From Solirubrobacterales bacterium (GTDB lineage: Bacteria; Actinomycetota; Thermoleophilia; Solirubrobacterales; 70-9): 64,000 nucleotides of DNA. Positions 25,616 through 33,863 of this stretch are shown in pieces. The position numbers and the translations under genes are program-made. Where the stretch lies: positions 160,255-224,254 of the forward strand of contig JADJRQ010000004.1 in the NCBI GenBank assembly GCA_016712175.1, read 5' to 3'. The first letter of the stretch is position 1. Every line of letters starts with the position of its first letter. The notes beneath the pieces are model-generated. The model had not been told where the DNA came from. It saw only the letters and a list, made by a program, of their open reading frames with translations, and made no database searches.

Positions 25616-26009
25616 TCTTCTTCTCCGAGAACTTCGATGGGCACTTGGTCACGAGCGTGTCCCGTTCCCCCACGAAGGTCCCGCTTTCATCCACGCTGCC
25701 CTTGAGCACGATCTCGCGTCCGTCACGGAAGGGGTCGGGCACGACGCCAACGTAGGTGACTGGAATCGAACCGGATCCGTCGCGGTCATTGACCTCGAAC
25801 TTGATGCCTTCGCCCTGCTTCTCGATCGTGCCGGGGGTGACCATTCCGGTCATCTCATAGCTCTTTCCGGGCACGGCGTCACCGAGCTCGGAGGGCTCCC
25901 GGGCTTCGCTCGAAGCGTTGAAGGAGGTGTAGACCAGTCCGGTCGCCAGCACCAGGGCGAAGCCCAAGGCCACGAACAGCCGGATCTGTCGCTTTTTAGC
26001 TTGATCCAT
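25608..26009 (-). CDS. ccmE: Heme chaperone CcmE, cysteine-type variant
   Basis: The 133-residue protein has one N-terminal span (LFVALGFALVLATGLVY) and an OB-fold (VTPGTIEKQGEGIKFEV; IPVTYVGVVPDPFRDGREIVLKG). At the position where E. coli CcmE has the heme-binding histidine, this sequence reads TKCPSKF, that is a cysteine. It resembles the Cys-type CcmE of the variant System I, though with Phe where those usually have Tyr. It carries heme covalently to CcmF. It lies just upstream of ccmF. Confidence 0.88.
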   Translation of the reverse strand: MDQAKKRQIRLFVALGFALVLATGLVYTSFNASSEAREPSELGDAVPGKSYEMTGMVTPGTIEKQGEGIKFEVNDRDGSGSIPVTYVGVVPDPFRDGREIVLKGSVDESGTFVGERDTLVTKCPSKFSEKKNQ

Positions 26010-26071
26010 AAGCAGGACTGATTATCGCAAGCCTGAGCCTCCGGCGGCGTGGTCCTGCGAGAATCTGCTCC

Positions 26072-26779
26072 ATGACTGAAAACGAGAAGGTCCTCCTGAT
26101 CACCGGCGCTGGCAGTGGCATCGGCGCCGCCACCGCGAAACTTCTGGCCGACAAGTACAGATTGGTCCTCGCCGGACGCCGAGTCGGCCCCCTGGAAGAG
26201 CTGGCCAAAGAGGTCGGTGGATCCGATCGGGCTCTTGTCACCGCCTGTGACGTCGGTGAATGGGACCAGGTTCAGGCGATGGCCGAATCCGCGATCGATC
26301 AGTTCGGCCGGATCGACGCCGTCTTCGCCAATGCCGGCTTCGGCGCCAGCCGGGGCTTCCTCAACGAGAGTCCCGAGCAGTGGAAGTCGATGATCCTGAC
26401 CAACGTGCTCGGTCCGGCCCTCACCATTCGGGCCACCCTGCCCCACATGCTCGAACGCGGCGACGGGCATTACCTGGTCACCAGCTCCATCGCCGGACGC
26501 CGGGTACTCCCCGGTTCGCTCTATTCAGCGAGCAAACATGCGGCGACCGCCATCGGCGAGGCGCTGAGGCAGGAGCTGCGGGGCATGGACGACGGCAACC
26601 GGATCAAGATGACCCTGATCGAGCCGGGCATGGTCGATACGCCTTTCTTTGACAACAGTCCCGGGGACAGTGCCCTTGTTGATGACGACATCGCCCGGGC
26701 CGTGGCCTATGCCCTCGACCAGCCGGACTCGGTGGACGTCAACGAGATCCTGATCAGGCCCATAACCCAACCGACCTGA
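26072..26779 (+). CDS. Short-chain dehydrogenase/reductase
   Basis: The 235-residue protein has a classical SDR layout: TGAGSGIG (cofactor), CDV, NAGFG, a catalytic Ser in VTSSIAG, and YSASK with the catalytic Tyr and Lys. The arginine after the first strand (LAGRRVG) favours NADP. The substrate is unknown. It is convergent with the glycosyltransferase gene, with their stops directly abutting (26779/26780). Confidence 0.88.
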   Translation: MTENEKVLLITGAGSGIGAATAKLLADKYRLVLAGRRVGPLEELAKEVGGSDRALVTACDVGEWDQVQAMAESAIDQFGRIDAVFANAGFGASRGFLNESPEQWKSMILTNVLGPALTIRATLPHMLERGDGHYLVTSSIAGRRVLPGSLYSASKHAATAIGEALRQELRGMDDGNRIKMTLIEPGMVDTPFFDNSPGDSALVDDDIARAVAYALDQPDSVDVNEILIRPITQPT

Positions 26780-27814
26780 TCAGCCGGGCAGCAGTCCTTT
26801 GATGAACCGCCAGTAGGTCCGGAGTACCAGCCGGACAGGTCCCGATCGCACGAATTCGGGGAAGTGCTTCGAGTCGAGGTCCGGAGTGAGCATGTCGGCA
26901 AAGTGACGGGCCGCGAGTGCTCGAACCGACTGAATCTGGCGTCGTTCACCCAGCAGACGCGGCAACCACCGGATGATCTGGGCCCAGGCCGCGAGTGTCT
27001 GCGTCAGCCAGCCGCCGCGGGCGGCCACCGGGAGCAGCGCGAGCTCGGTCGCAATCAGGGCCGGGGCCAGCAGGAGGATCAGTGCCGCGGGGTAGTTCCG
27101 GATGATCATCGCCCAGCGGTTCCGTTCCAGCCACAGCCACTTCTGGCCGCTCCGACCGAAGTCGTATTCGTGGTCGACCACGGCATCGTCGAGGATTCCA
27201 ATCTGCTCTCCCTGCGAGCGGAGCCTCAACGACAGGTCGGTGTCTTCGTGGTAGAGGAAGAAGTCGGCGGAGAAGCCGCCTACCCTGTCCCACGTTTCGC
27301 ACGCTATGGCGAGGCAGGCGCCGGAGGCGGCAGCCGGCAGGGTCCCGCCTCCGCTTGCTTCCGGGACCTCCGTTCCGTGACCGCCGGCCCATGAGAAACC
27401 GGTGAAGTGCACCGGGTTGCCGCTGGTGTTGACCACCCGGCGCCCGTTCTCGTGGCAGACGACCAGGGCCATCCAGGCCGCCCACGGCGACCCGCCCTCC
27501 GCGGGGCTGCGGATCGCCTCGCCGAACCCCGGCTCTGGCATGGCATCGGGGTTGAGAATGACGAGCACGTCGCCGGTCGCGACAGCGGCGCCGTGGTTCA
27601 CCGCTGACGTGTACCCGGCGTTGCTACCCATCGCAAGGATCGTGGCCGCGGGCAAATGGGTGGCAACCACGAGTTCGAGATCATCGGTCGAATCGTTGTC
27701 GACGATGATCACTTCGTCGCCCGGCGAAAGCTCGGATGCGAGCGCAGGCAGAGTCCGGGCCAGGTATTCGGCCGAGTTCCAGGCGACGATTACGACTGAG
27801 AGAGATGCCTTCAA
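26780..27814 (-). CDS. Family 2 glycosyltransferase
   Basis: This GT-A fold protein opens with SLSVVIVAWNSAEYL, has VIIVDNDSTDD, the metal-site region LNPDAMPEPG and FFLYHEDTDLSLRL (acceptor ED motif). Hydrophobic helices near residues 245-265 may sit at the membrane. It is rhamnosyltransferase-like, probably for cell-surface glycans. The only start before the fold is a TTG at 27814, the base immediately after the tRNA-Gly gene, without any ribosome site. Confidence 0.85.
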   Translation of the reverse strand: MKASLSVVIVAWNSAEYLARTLPALASELSPGDEVIIVDNDSTDDLELVVATHLPAATILAMGSNAGYTSAVNHGAAVATGDVLVILNPDAMPEPGFGEAIRSPAEGGSPWAAWMALVVCHENGRRVVNTSGNPVHFTGFSWAGGHGTEVPEASGGGTLPAAASGACLAIACETWDRVGGFSADFFLYHEDTDLSLRLRSQGEQIGILDDAVVDHEYDFGRSGQKWLWLERNRWAMIIRNYPAALILLLAPALIATELALLPVAARGGWLTQTLAAWAQIIRWLPRLLGERRQIQSVRALAARHFADMLTPDLDSKHFPEFVRSGPVRLVLRTYWRFIKGLLPG

Positions 27815-27887
27815 AGCGGACGACCGGGTTCGAACCGGCGACCTTCTGCTTGGGAAGCAGATGCTCTACCAACTGAGCTACGTCCGC
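27815..27887 (-). tRNA. tRNA-Gly (anticodon CCC)
   Basis: The 73-base cloverleaf runs on the minus strand from 27887. The acceptor stem GCGGACG pairs with CGTCCGC. The D arm carries AGCTCAGTTGGTAGAGC, the anticodon stem TCTGC/GCAGA holds loop TTCCCAA (anticodon CCC), and the T loop is GGTTCGAACCC. The discriminator base is U, as usual for glycine, and CCA is not encoded. The 3' end touches the glycosyltransferase start. Confidence 0.95.
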
Positions 27888-27936
27888 GCAGGCGCATTGT
27901 GACCGAAGTACCACCTTCTTCATACTCCCGGGTGAA

Positions 27937-28476
27937 TTGAACCTCCGAACTTCACTAGTGGTACTCGGCGTCGCCGCCCTTCTCGGCTTCCTCACCTGGG
28001 GACTGGTCACCAGTGGCGATAGCGGCATCGGCCCGGGCGACCCGGTGCCAACCGCCACCCTGCCCACGCTGCCGCCCGGCTCTGAAGCCTCTCTCGAAGA
28101 CTTCCGCGGCGAATGGGTTCTGCTCAACGTCTGGGCCTCGTGGTGTGTGCCCTGCCGCGACGAGTCCCCCGCCCTCGAGCAGTTCGAAAAGAACAACCGT
28201 GGTTCGATCTCCGTACTCGGAGTCGATACACGTGACCTCTCCGGAGACGCAATGAAGTTCCTCGAGGAGTACGACATCAACTACGCCCAGATCAGGGACG
28301 CCAGCGGCGACTATGCCGACGACCTGAAGACGACCGGCGTGCCGGAGTCCTTCCTGATCGACCCCGATGGCAACCTCGTCGCGCACTATTCCGGTCCGTT
28401 CCGGACCGAGGCCGAAATCGAGAAGTTCGCCGCACCGGCCCTCGCCGCCGAAAGCAAGGAGGAACCCGCCGGATGA
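27937..28476 (+). CDS. Thioredoxin-like apocytochrome reductase CcmG/ResA
   Basis: The 179-residue protein has an N-terminal anchor (LVVLGVAALLGFLTWGLV) and a periplasm-type thioredoxin domain with active site WASWCVPCR and cis-proline TTGVPESFLIDP. It keeps the cysteines of apocytochrome c reduced for heme attachment. The start is TTG at 27937. The next gene overlaps by four bases and encodes CcmH, so together they form the second half of the cytochrome maturation set, about 2 kb from ccmE. Confidence 0.88.
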   Translation: MNLRTSLVVLGVAALLGFLTWGLVTSGDSGIGPGDPVPTATLPTLPPGSEASLEDFRGEWVLLNVWASWCVPCRDESPALEQFEKNNRGSISVLGVDTRDLSGDAMKFLEEYDINYAQIRDASGDYADDLKTTGVPESFLIDPDGNLVAHYSGPFRTEAEIEKFAAPALAAESKEEPAG

Positions 28477-28931
28477 AGCGGCTGATTTCGATTGTCCTCG
28501 TCCTGACCTTCGTTTTCGGCGGAGTCGCTTCGGCGGCCGAACCACAGGCCAGCCTGCCCCAGCTCGAGGACGAAGTCATGTGCCCGATCTGCGGCACCCT
28601 CCTCGGACTCTCCCGCGCCCCGGCCGCCGAACGCGAACGGGTCTTCATCCGCGGCCTGATCAAACAGGGCAAGAACGAAGACGAGATCAAAGACGCCCTT
28701 GTAGCCGAATACGGACCCCAGGTCCTGGCCCTCCCGGACGACGAGGGAATCAATTTCTTCGCCTACCTGGTGCCGGTACTCGCCTTCATATTGGCGGCCC
28801 TCGCGGTCCTGTATTCAGTCATCAGGTGGAGAAGAAACAAAAGGTCAGAAGCCCCGGCAGACAGGCCACCACCAACCCCCAAGAGCGACAACGAACTCCT
28901 CGACAGGGACATGGAAAAGTACGACCTTTGA
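28473..28931 (+). CDS. ccmH: Cytochrome c maturation protein CcmH
   Basis: A signal peptide ends at AASA, then a three-helix domain with the redox pair VMCPICGTLL (CxxC), a following IKQGKNEDEIKDALVAEYG, a membrane span (LVPVLAFILAALAVLYSVI) and a basic tail. This is the CcmH/CycL family, which works with CcmG on apocytochrome cysteines. The ATG overlaps the ccmG stop (ATGA). The length (152) is normal. Confidence 0.9.
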   Translation: MKRLISIVLVLTFVFGGVASAAEPQASLPQLEDEVMCPICGTLLGLSRAPAAERERVFIRGLIKQGKNEDEIKDALVAEYGPQVLALPDDEGINFFAYLVPVLAFILAALAVLYSVIRWRRNKRSEAPADRPPPTPKSDNELLDRDMEKYDL

Positions 28932-28945
28932 CATGTCCTGCTTCG

Positions 28946-29133
28946 TTGCCGCGTTGACGACATATGAAACGTCAAAGCGGCAAAGAACCACCTCGAGCTC
29001 AGGTGCGGGGTACGGAGGTGCCCCCGGAGGGCCCGTTCAAGGTGTTCCGTACCTACCGAACGCTGGTGACGTGGGTGGCGCCAAATTCTCTCGGAATCCC
29101 GGAACGAAGTGAGGAGTTCCGAGGAAGATTTGG
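28946..29133. other. Densely structured gap between ccmH and argS
   Basis: No convincing gene fits here. The stretch holds successive inverted repeats: TTGCCGC-g-TTGACG (28946-28959) with its complement (28970-28983); CACCT/AGGTG around 28989-29005; GGTACGGA (29009-29016) with TCCGTACC (29046-29053); and nested CCAAAT/ATTTGG (29081-29133) plus CTCGGAA/TTCCGAG (29090-29123). None ends in a T-run. It may be a non-coding RNA, a dispersed repeat or a bidirectional terminator zone between the convergent genes. Confidence 0.4.
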
Positions 29134-29162
29134 TGACAGTACCCGCGACTTGCGAGGTTCGT

Positions 29163-30781
29163 TCACATCCGGTCGGGAGCGGAAATTCCGAGCAATGCCA
29201 ACGAAGTCTTGATCGTGTTTCCCGCTACTTCACAGAGGTTCAGACGAGCGGCTTCGACGCCCTCCCCGCCGGCCCCGATCACCTGGCAGTCCCGGTAGAA
29301 CGCGTGGAAGGCGGCTGAAGTCTGGCTGGCGTAGGCGCAGATCCGGTGAGGGGCACGCCGAGCAGCGGCTTCGTGGACCTCGGCCGGGAAGGAGAGCAGC
29401 TTGGCGATCAGCGCTTTCTCCGAAGCGTCCACCGGCGCGACAGCATTCTCGGCCCCTCTCCGGCTGAGGCCCTGGTCCCCGGCCTTTCGCAGGATGCTCT
29501 GGATGCGCGCGTGTGCGTACTGGACGTAATAGACCGGGTTGTCGCTCGACTGTGACCGCGCCAGGTCGAGGTCGAGGTCGATGGTGCTGTCGTGACTCCG
29601 TTGGAGCATGAAAAAACGCGCGGCGTCAGGGCCGATGTCGTCGACCAACTCGTCGAGCGTGACGATGTCGCCAGCCCGCTTCGACATCTTGGTTCGCTGC
29701 CCGCCTTCGACCAGGTGGATCATCTGGAGGATCTGGACCTCGAAGTCGACCTCGGTGCCAAAGGTCAGAATCGCTGCGGCCAAGCGGGCGACGTAGCCGT
29801 GGTGATCGGCCCCCACACATCGATCAGGCGCGAATAGCCCCGCTCGATCTTGTCGGCGTGGTAGGCGACGTCGGCACCAAAATAGGTCGGTTCACCATCG
29901 GAACGGACGAGTACCCGGTCCTTGTCATCGCCGAAATCGGTCGTGCGAAGCCAGACAGCCCCCTCTTCCTCAAAAGTGTGGCCGGCAGCCTTCAGGCGGT
30001 CGAGGCCTCGTCCGACCAGACCCTCCTCATAAAGGGAACGTTCGGAGAAGAAGTCATCCATTTCGACGCCGAAACGAACCAGTGACGCCCTGATGCCATC
30101 GACCATCCATTCGACGCCATCGGTCGCCAGCCGCTCCAGATCCGTCGGCTCGATCCGGAGTTCCGTCGCCTTCGCCGCGAGGTCGTTGACGTAGGCACCC
30201 TGATATCCGTTCTCGGGCGGCTCGCCGCCAGTCATGCGGGCGCTGACGGAAGCCGCGAAGTTCTCGACCTGCGAGCCGCCGTCGTTGACGTAGTACTCGG
30301 TGCCGACCGAGTTGCCGGTGGCCTTGAACAGTCGGGTGAGGGCGTCGCCGTAGGCCGCGTGCCGTCCCGAGGCCGCGGTCAGCGGGCCGGTCGGATTGGC
30401 CGAGACGAACTCGACCAGGATCTGTTCGGGAGCCGCCACCGGCGGAACCGGCGCCGAGCCCTCGGCGGTCAGGTCACTGACAACGCCGCGGTACCAGGAG
30501 TCAGCCAGGAAGATGTTGATGAATCCGGGACCGGCGACTTCGATCCGCTCGACGGCATCACCAAGTTCGGTCGTGACTTCAACCACCAGGTCGGCGGCGA
30601 TTTCGCGTGGCGGATGGCCCAGCGACCTGGCCATGAGCATGGCCGCATTCGAGCTGTAGTCACCCAGTTCAGCCTTGGGCGGGACTTCAAGGCTCGGCTC
30701 GACCGATTCGTCGCCGGAAAAGGCCCTCGCCACCTGGGTGATGGTTTCCTGAAGTCGGGTGACGGGGTCGGTCTGGTTCAC
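29163..30781 (-). CDS. argS: Arginyl-tRNA synthetase, frame broken once
   Basis: Class I synthetase of arginine type: VEFVSANPTGPL near residue 110, YYVNDGGSQVENF, ADVAYHADKIERGY, KMSKRAGD (KMSKS-like loop) and a C-terminal DALR-type domain. Where most ArgRS have the HIGH motif (HVGHGR), this one reads TAASGRHAAYGD. The frame breaks at the CCCCC run 29811-29815; one added base gives DVWGADHHGYVARL. The GTG at 30781 is the start. It charges tRNA-Arg and is essential, so the break is very likely a sequence error. Confidence 0.92.
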
Positions 30782-30825
30782 GGAGAACGCATCCTATGCG
30801 GATGTACCGGCTCCCAATGGCCTGG

Positions 30826-31242
30826 TCAAAGGTGGTATTTCTCGCCGGCCAGGATCTTCGAGGCGCGGAAGATCTGCTCCAGGAGCACGATGCGGGCTAA
30901 CTGGTGGGCAAGGGTCTGAAGACCGAGCGAGAGCTTCTGGTTGACCTTTTCCGTGACCTCCGGTGGCAGCCCCCCGGGTCCGCCGATCAGGAGGGTCACC
31001 TTGCGACCGGCGTGGCGGCTGCCATCGAGCCACCTTGCCCAGCCCTCGGAGTCCATCTGCTTGCCGGCCAGGTCGAGGGCGACAACATGGCTCTCCGGAT
31101 CGAGACGCCGGATCAGTGCAGCATCGTCCTTCACTTCAACTACCTCGACCGACTGCTTGGTCCGCAGCATCTTCATGTAGTGGCCTTCTGCTTCATCGAA
31201 CGGTGGCCTGATCCGGCCAACGGCGAGCACGGTGATCTTCAC
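30826..31242 (-). CDS. rlmH: 23S rRNA pseudouridine-1915 N3-methyltransferase RlmH
   Basis: This small SPOUT methyltransferase has VVALDLAGKQMDSEGWARWL, the knot loop LLIGGPGGLP and the C-terminal AHQLARIVLLEQIFRASKI with YH at the end. It methylates the pseudouridine in helix 69 of 23S rRNA. The length of 138 residues differs little from E. coli. The GTG start overlaps the M48 protease stop (GTGA), and argS follows 44 bases on, so the three genes form a leftward operon. Confidence 0.93.
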   Translation of the reverse strand: MKITVLAVGRIRPPFDEAEGHYMKMLRTKQSVEVVEVKDDAALIRRLDPESHVVALDLAGKQMDSEGWARWLDGSRHAGRKVTLLIGGPGGLPPEVTEKVNQKLSLGLQTLAHQLARIVLLEQIFRASKILAGEKYHL

Positions 31243-32502
31243 TGACGTTTACCCTGGTCTTTCACGGCCTCGGCGGTAGAAATTCGCTGAATCGCGGTCG
31301 GGTGGGTGCCAAACAGGTACTGGTAGACGCCGGGTGGGTCCGGGTCGGCGAGGTTGGACTTCGCCAACCGAACCTGGAGGCCGATCAGTCCGTCCGGGTC
31401 GCTGGTCAGTTCCATGGCCGATCGATCCGCGTGAGCCTCGATCTCGCGGGAGAGCACGTTGCCGGGGACCGAAAGGACCATCGTCGCCAGACTGATGGTC
31501 AAGGCCAGCGCCGGAATGATCGCCGGACCCTCAGGGTCGTCGCGCCGCCGCCCTGCGAGTGCCGTGGTCGCCACCTGAACGAAAAGCACTCCGAGCGGGA
31601 TCACCAGGATCGCGAAAGCCAGTCCACGATAGACGTCGTTCGATTCGACGTGGGACAGCTCGTGGGCGATCAGGGCCGAGAGTTCGGCGCCGGAAAGCTG
31701 GTTGATCGAGTTGTCGTAGATCACGACACGCTTCGACGAACCGAGGCCGTTGACGTAGGCATTCAGGGTCGACGAGCGGCGGCTGGCATCAACTTCGTAG
31801 ACGTTCCCCACCTCGACCCCGGCCTCGTCGGCGAGCCGGATCACCTCCGCGCACCGGACCATCAGGCAGAGTCTGGAAAGAATTGAAAAGCGGAGAAACC
31901 ACGACCGGCCACAGCCAGGTGAAGATCACCGCGTAGGCGATCGCGAGGACTGAACCGGCAATCCAGAACCGCTGCCTGAAGCGTCGCCAGAGCCACATCG
32001 CCAGTGCCGCCCCGGCCGCCGCGAGCACCAGGCCGATCAGCGTGCCGATCAGGAGGTCGCTCAGCCACCCGGAGAAGTCCTGGGTAATCAGCCCATAGTC
32101 ACGGCCTCGATTGAACTGGATCAAGTCGAGGGGGAACCGGACCAGGGCCAGCAGGACGGTGATCCCGGCGCCGGTTACCGCGGCACCCATGACAGGCCGG
32201 CGGCCCAGCCTCTCGAACACGGAGCGCAGTAACGGAGGCCGCCAGATCGCAAGCACAGCGAGAACAGCCAGCCCCAGCACCATTGAAGCGATGGCGATGA
32301 GGCGGCCCTCCGAGCGGTAGTCGCCTGCCCGCTCGAGCAGATCCTGGTCGAAGAACTTGCCCGGATCCACCTGCGGATCGTCGATACCTCCCCCCGGGCC
32401 GAGAAGCCAGACCAGGATGAATGCGAGAACGACAGCCGCAGCCGCTATCCACAGCAGGGAACCCCCTGCCAGGAAATCCCTCCCCTTACGCTCGGCGCTC
32501 AT
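31239..32502 (-). CDS. M48-family membrane metalloprotease (Ste24-like), frame broken once
   Basis: The N-terminal half has about six membrane spans and ends in SPLFNSFQTLPDG. The C-terminal half has the zinc motif ALIAHELSHVESND and the glutamate region SREIEAHADRSAMELT. Both match CAAX-protease/HtpX-type peptidases that clear membrane proteins. The halves are in different frames, broken near 31855; one base joins LPDGPVR to AEVIRLADEAG. The ATG is at 32502. It is the first gene of the M48-rlmH-argS run. Confidence 0.85.
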
Positions 32503-32556
32503 GGGTCTTTACGATAGTCAGGCTTACCGCCCAGCCCACCCGCGCCAACTCCGCCC

Positions 32557-33294
32557 ATGCTCGTAGCCGCAATTTCTGACATCCACGCCAATCTGCCTGC
32601 CCTTGAATCGGTGCTGGCCGATATCGACTCGACCGGTGTCGAGGAGATCTGGTTCCTCGGGGACGCGGTCGGTTATGGCGCCCAGCCTTCCGAATGCCTC
32701 CAGCTCATCGACTCGCGCTGCTCGGTCAGCCTGCTCGGCAATCACGACCTCGCCGCGCTCGGCGATATCGACATTTCCACGTTCAGCCCGGGTGCCGCGC
32801 ACTCCGCGCTGTGGACCAGGGAGAAACTCACCGGGGAAGATCTGGACCTCCTGCGTGAAATCGGTCAGGCTTCGGGCTCCAGAGAAGGCTTCGGCCTCTA
32901 CCACGCATCACCGCGCGATCCGGTCTGGGAATACGTAGTCGACACCGAGCTGGCCGCCGAGAACCTGGATGCCCAGACCGAACGCATCGCCCTGATCGGC
33001 CACTCGCACATTGCCCTCTACTTCAACCGGGCCGGCCCGACGTCCGAGACGAGCTCCGTTCTCGGTTCCGAAGGATCCTCGATCGATCTGAACGAAGGCG
33101 AATGGCTGGTGAACCCTGGCAGCGTCGGCCAGCCGCGTGACGGCAACCCGCGAGCCGCCTGGCTGGAACTGGATACGGCAGCCCCGAAGGCGACCTTCCA
33201 CCGAGTCGAATATCCGATCGACGCAGCGGCTGAGTCGATCCGCGAAGCGGGGCTGCCGAGCCACCTCGCCGACCGGCTTTACCAGGGACATTGA
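32557..33294 (+). CDS. Calcineurin-like metallophosphoesterase (YfcE/MJ0936-like)
   Basis: All metal-site motifs are present: AAISDIHANL (DxH), FLGDAVGYG (GD), LLGNHDLA (GNHD), IGHSHIAL (GHxH) and NPGSVGQPRDGNP. The 245-residue length fits the small phosphodiesterase group. The physiological substrate is unknown. The next gene starts in an overlap with its stop (TGATG). Confidence 0.9.
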   Translation: MLVAAISDIHANLPALESVLADIDSTGVEEIWFLGDAVGYGAQPSECLQLIDSRCSVSLLGNHDLAALGDIDISTFSPGAAHSALWTREKLTGEDLDLLREIGQASGSREGFGLYHASPRDPVWEYVVDTELAAENLDAQTERIALIGHSHIALYFNRAGPTSETSSVLGSEGSSIDLNEGEWLVNPGSVGQPRDGNPRAAWLELDTAAPKATFHRVEYPIDAAAESIREAGLPSHLADRLYQGH

Positions 33295-33848
33295 TGAAGA
33301 CCTCGGCGAAAACCCTCGTAGCGGTCGCCCTGCTCGCCGGTCTGACGGCATTTGCCTCCGGCTGCGGCGAAGACCGCAGCAACCTGATTCCAAGTGGGAC
33401 CGCCCAGCAGATCGAAAAGAACCTCACCGGAATCCAGGCGCTGGCTGACGACGACAAGTGCTTCATCGCTCTCGACGCCACCAGGAAGGTCCAGAAACAG
33501 GTGGAGGGGCTCTCTTCGAGCGTCGACGCCGAACTGAAACGATCCCTGCTCGACGGGGTAATAGCCCTTCAGGTCCTGCTCAAGGACCCTGACAAGTGCA
33601 CCGACAACACGACCACGAACCCGACTGAGCCAGATGCCGGAATCACCACAACCGGGGACACTGGCCCCACTACCCCGAAAGAGACTGTGCCGGGAAACGA
33701 AAAGAACCCGGACAAGAAAACCCCCGAGAACAAACCGGAAACTCCCACCCCGACGCCCGATCCGAATCCAACTCCGGAGACACCGCCAAGCACCGACCCC
33801 CCGGTTGATCCGGGAGCCGGTTCCGGCGGAGTCAGTCCGAACCAGTAA
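33294..33848 (+). CDS. Lipoprotein with Pro/Thr-rich tail
   Basis: The ATG at 33294 overlaps the phosphoesterase stop. The signal peptide ends with lipobox FASGC. A small helical domain with two cysteines (DDDKCFIALDATRKV; KDPDKCTDN) is followed by a low-complexity Thr/Pro/Glu tail of about 75 residues, likely extending through the cell wall. It sits between a phosphoesterase and a Ser/Thr kinase gene, 16 bases before the latter. The tail is a possible target for phosphorylation or glycosylation. This is inference. Confidence 0.75.
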   Translation: MKTSAKTLVAVALLAGLTAFASGCGEDRSNLIPSGTAQQIEKNLTGIQALADDDKCFIALDATRKVQKQVEGLSSSVDAELKRSLLDGVIALQVLLKDPDKCTDNTTTNPTEPDAGITTTGDTGPTTPKETVPGNEKNPDKKTPENKPETPTPTPDPNPTPETPPSTDPPVDPGAGSGGVSPNQ

Positions 33849-33863
33849 GGCTGAAAGCCAACC

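Noticed and set aside
27815..27887. tRNA-Gly as the attachment site of an integrated element
   Set aside because: Both flanks are ordinary core genes, no integrase is nearby and no repeat of the tRNA 3' end was seen. The element at the left end carries a serine recombinase, which seldom uses tRNA genes.
28964..29212. A plus-strand frame between ccmH and argS
   Set aside because: It lies in the inverted-repeat-rich gap and overlaps the argS 3' end. There is no domain or ribosome site.
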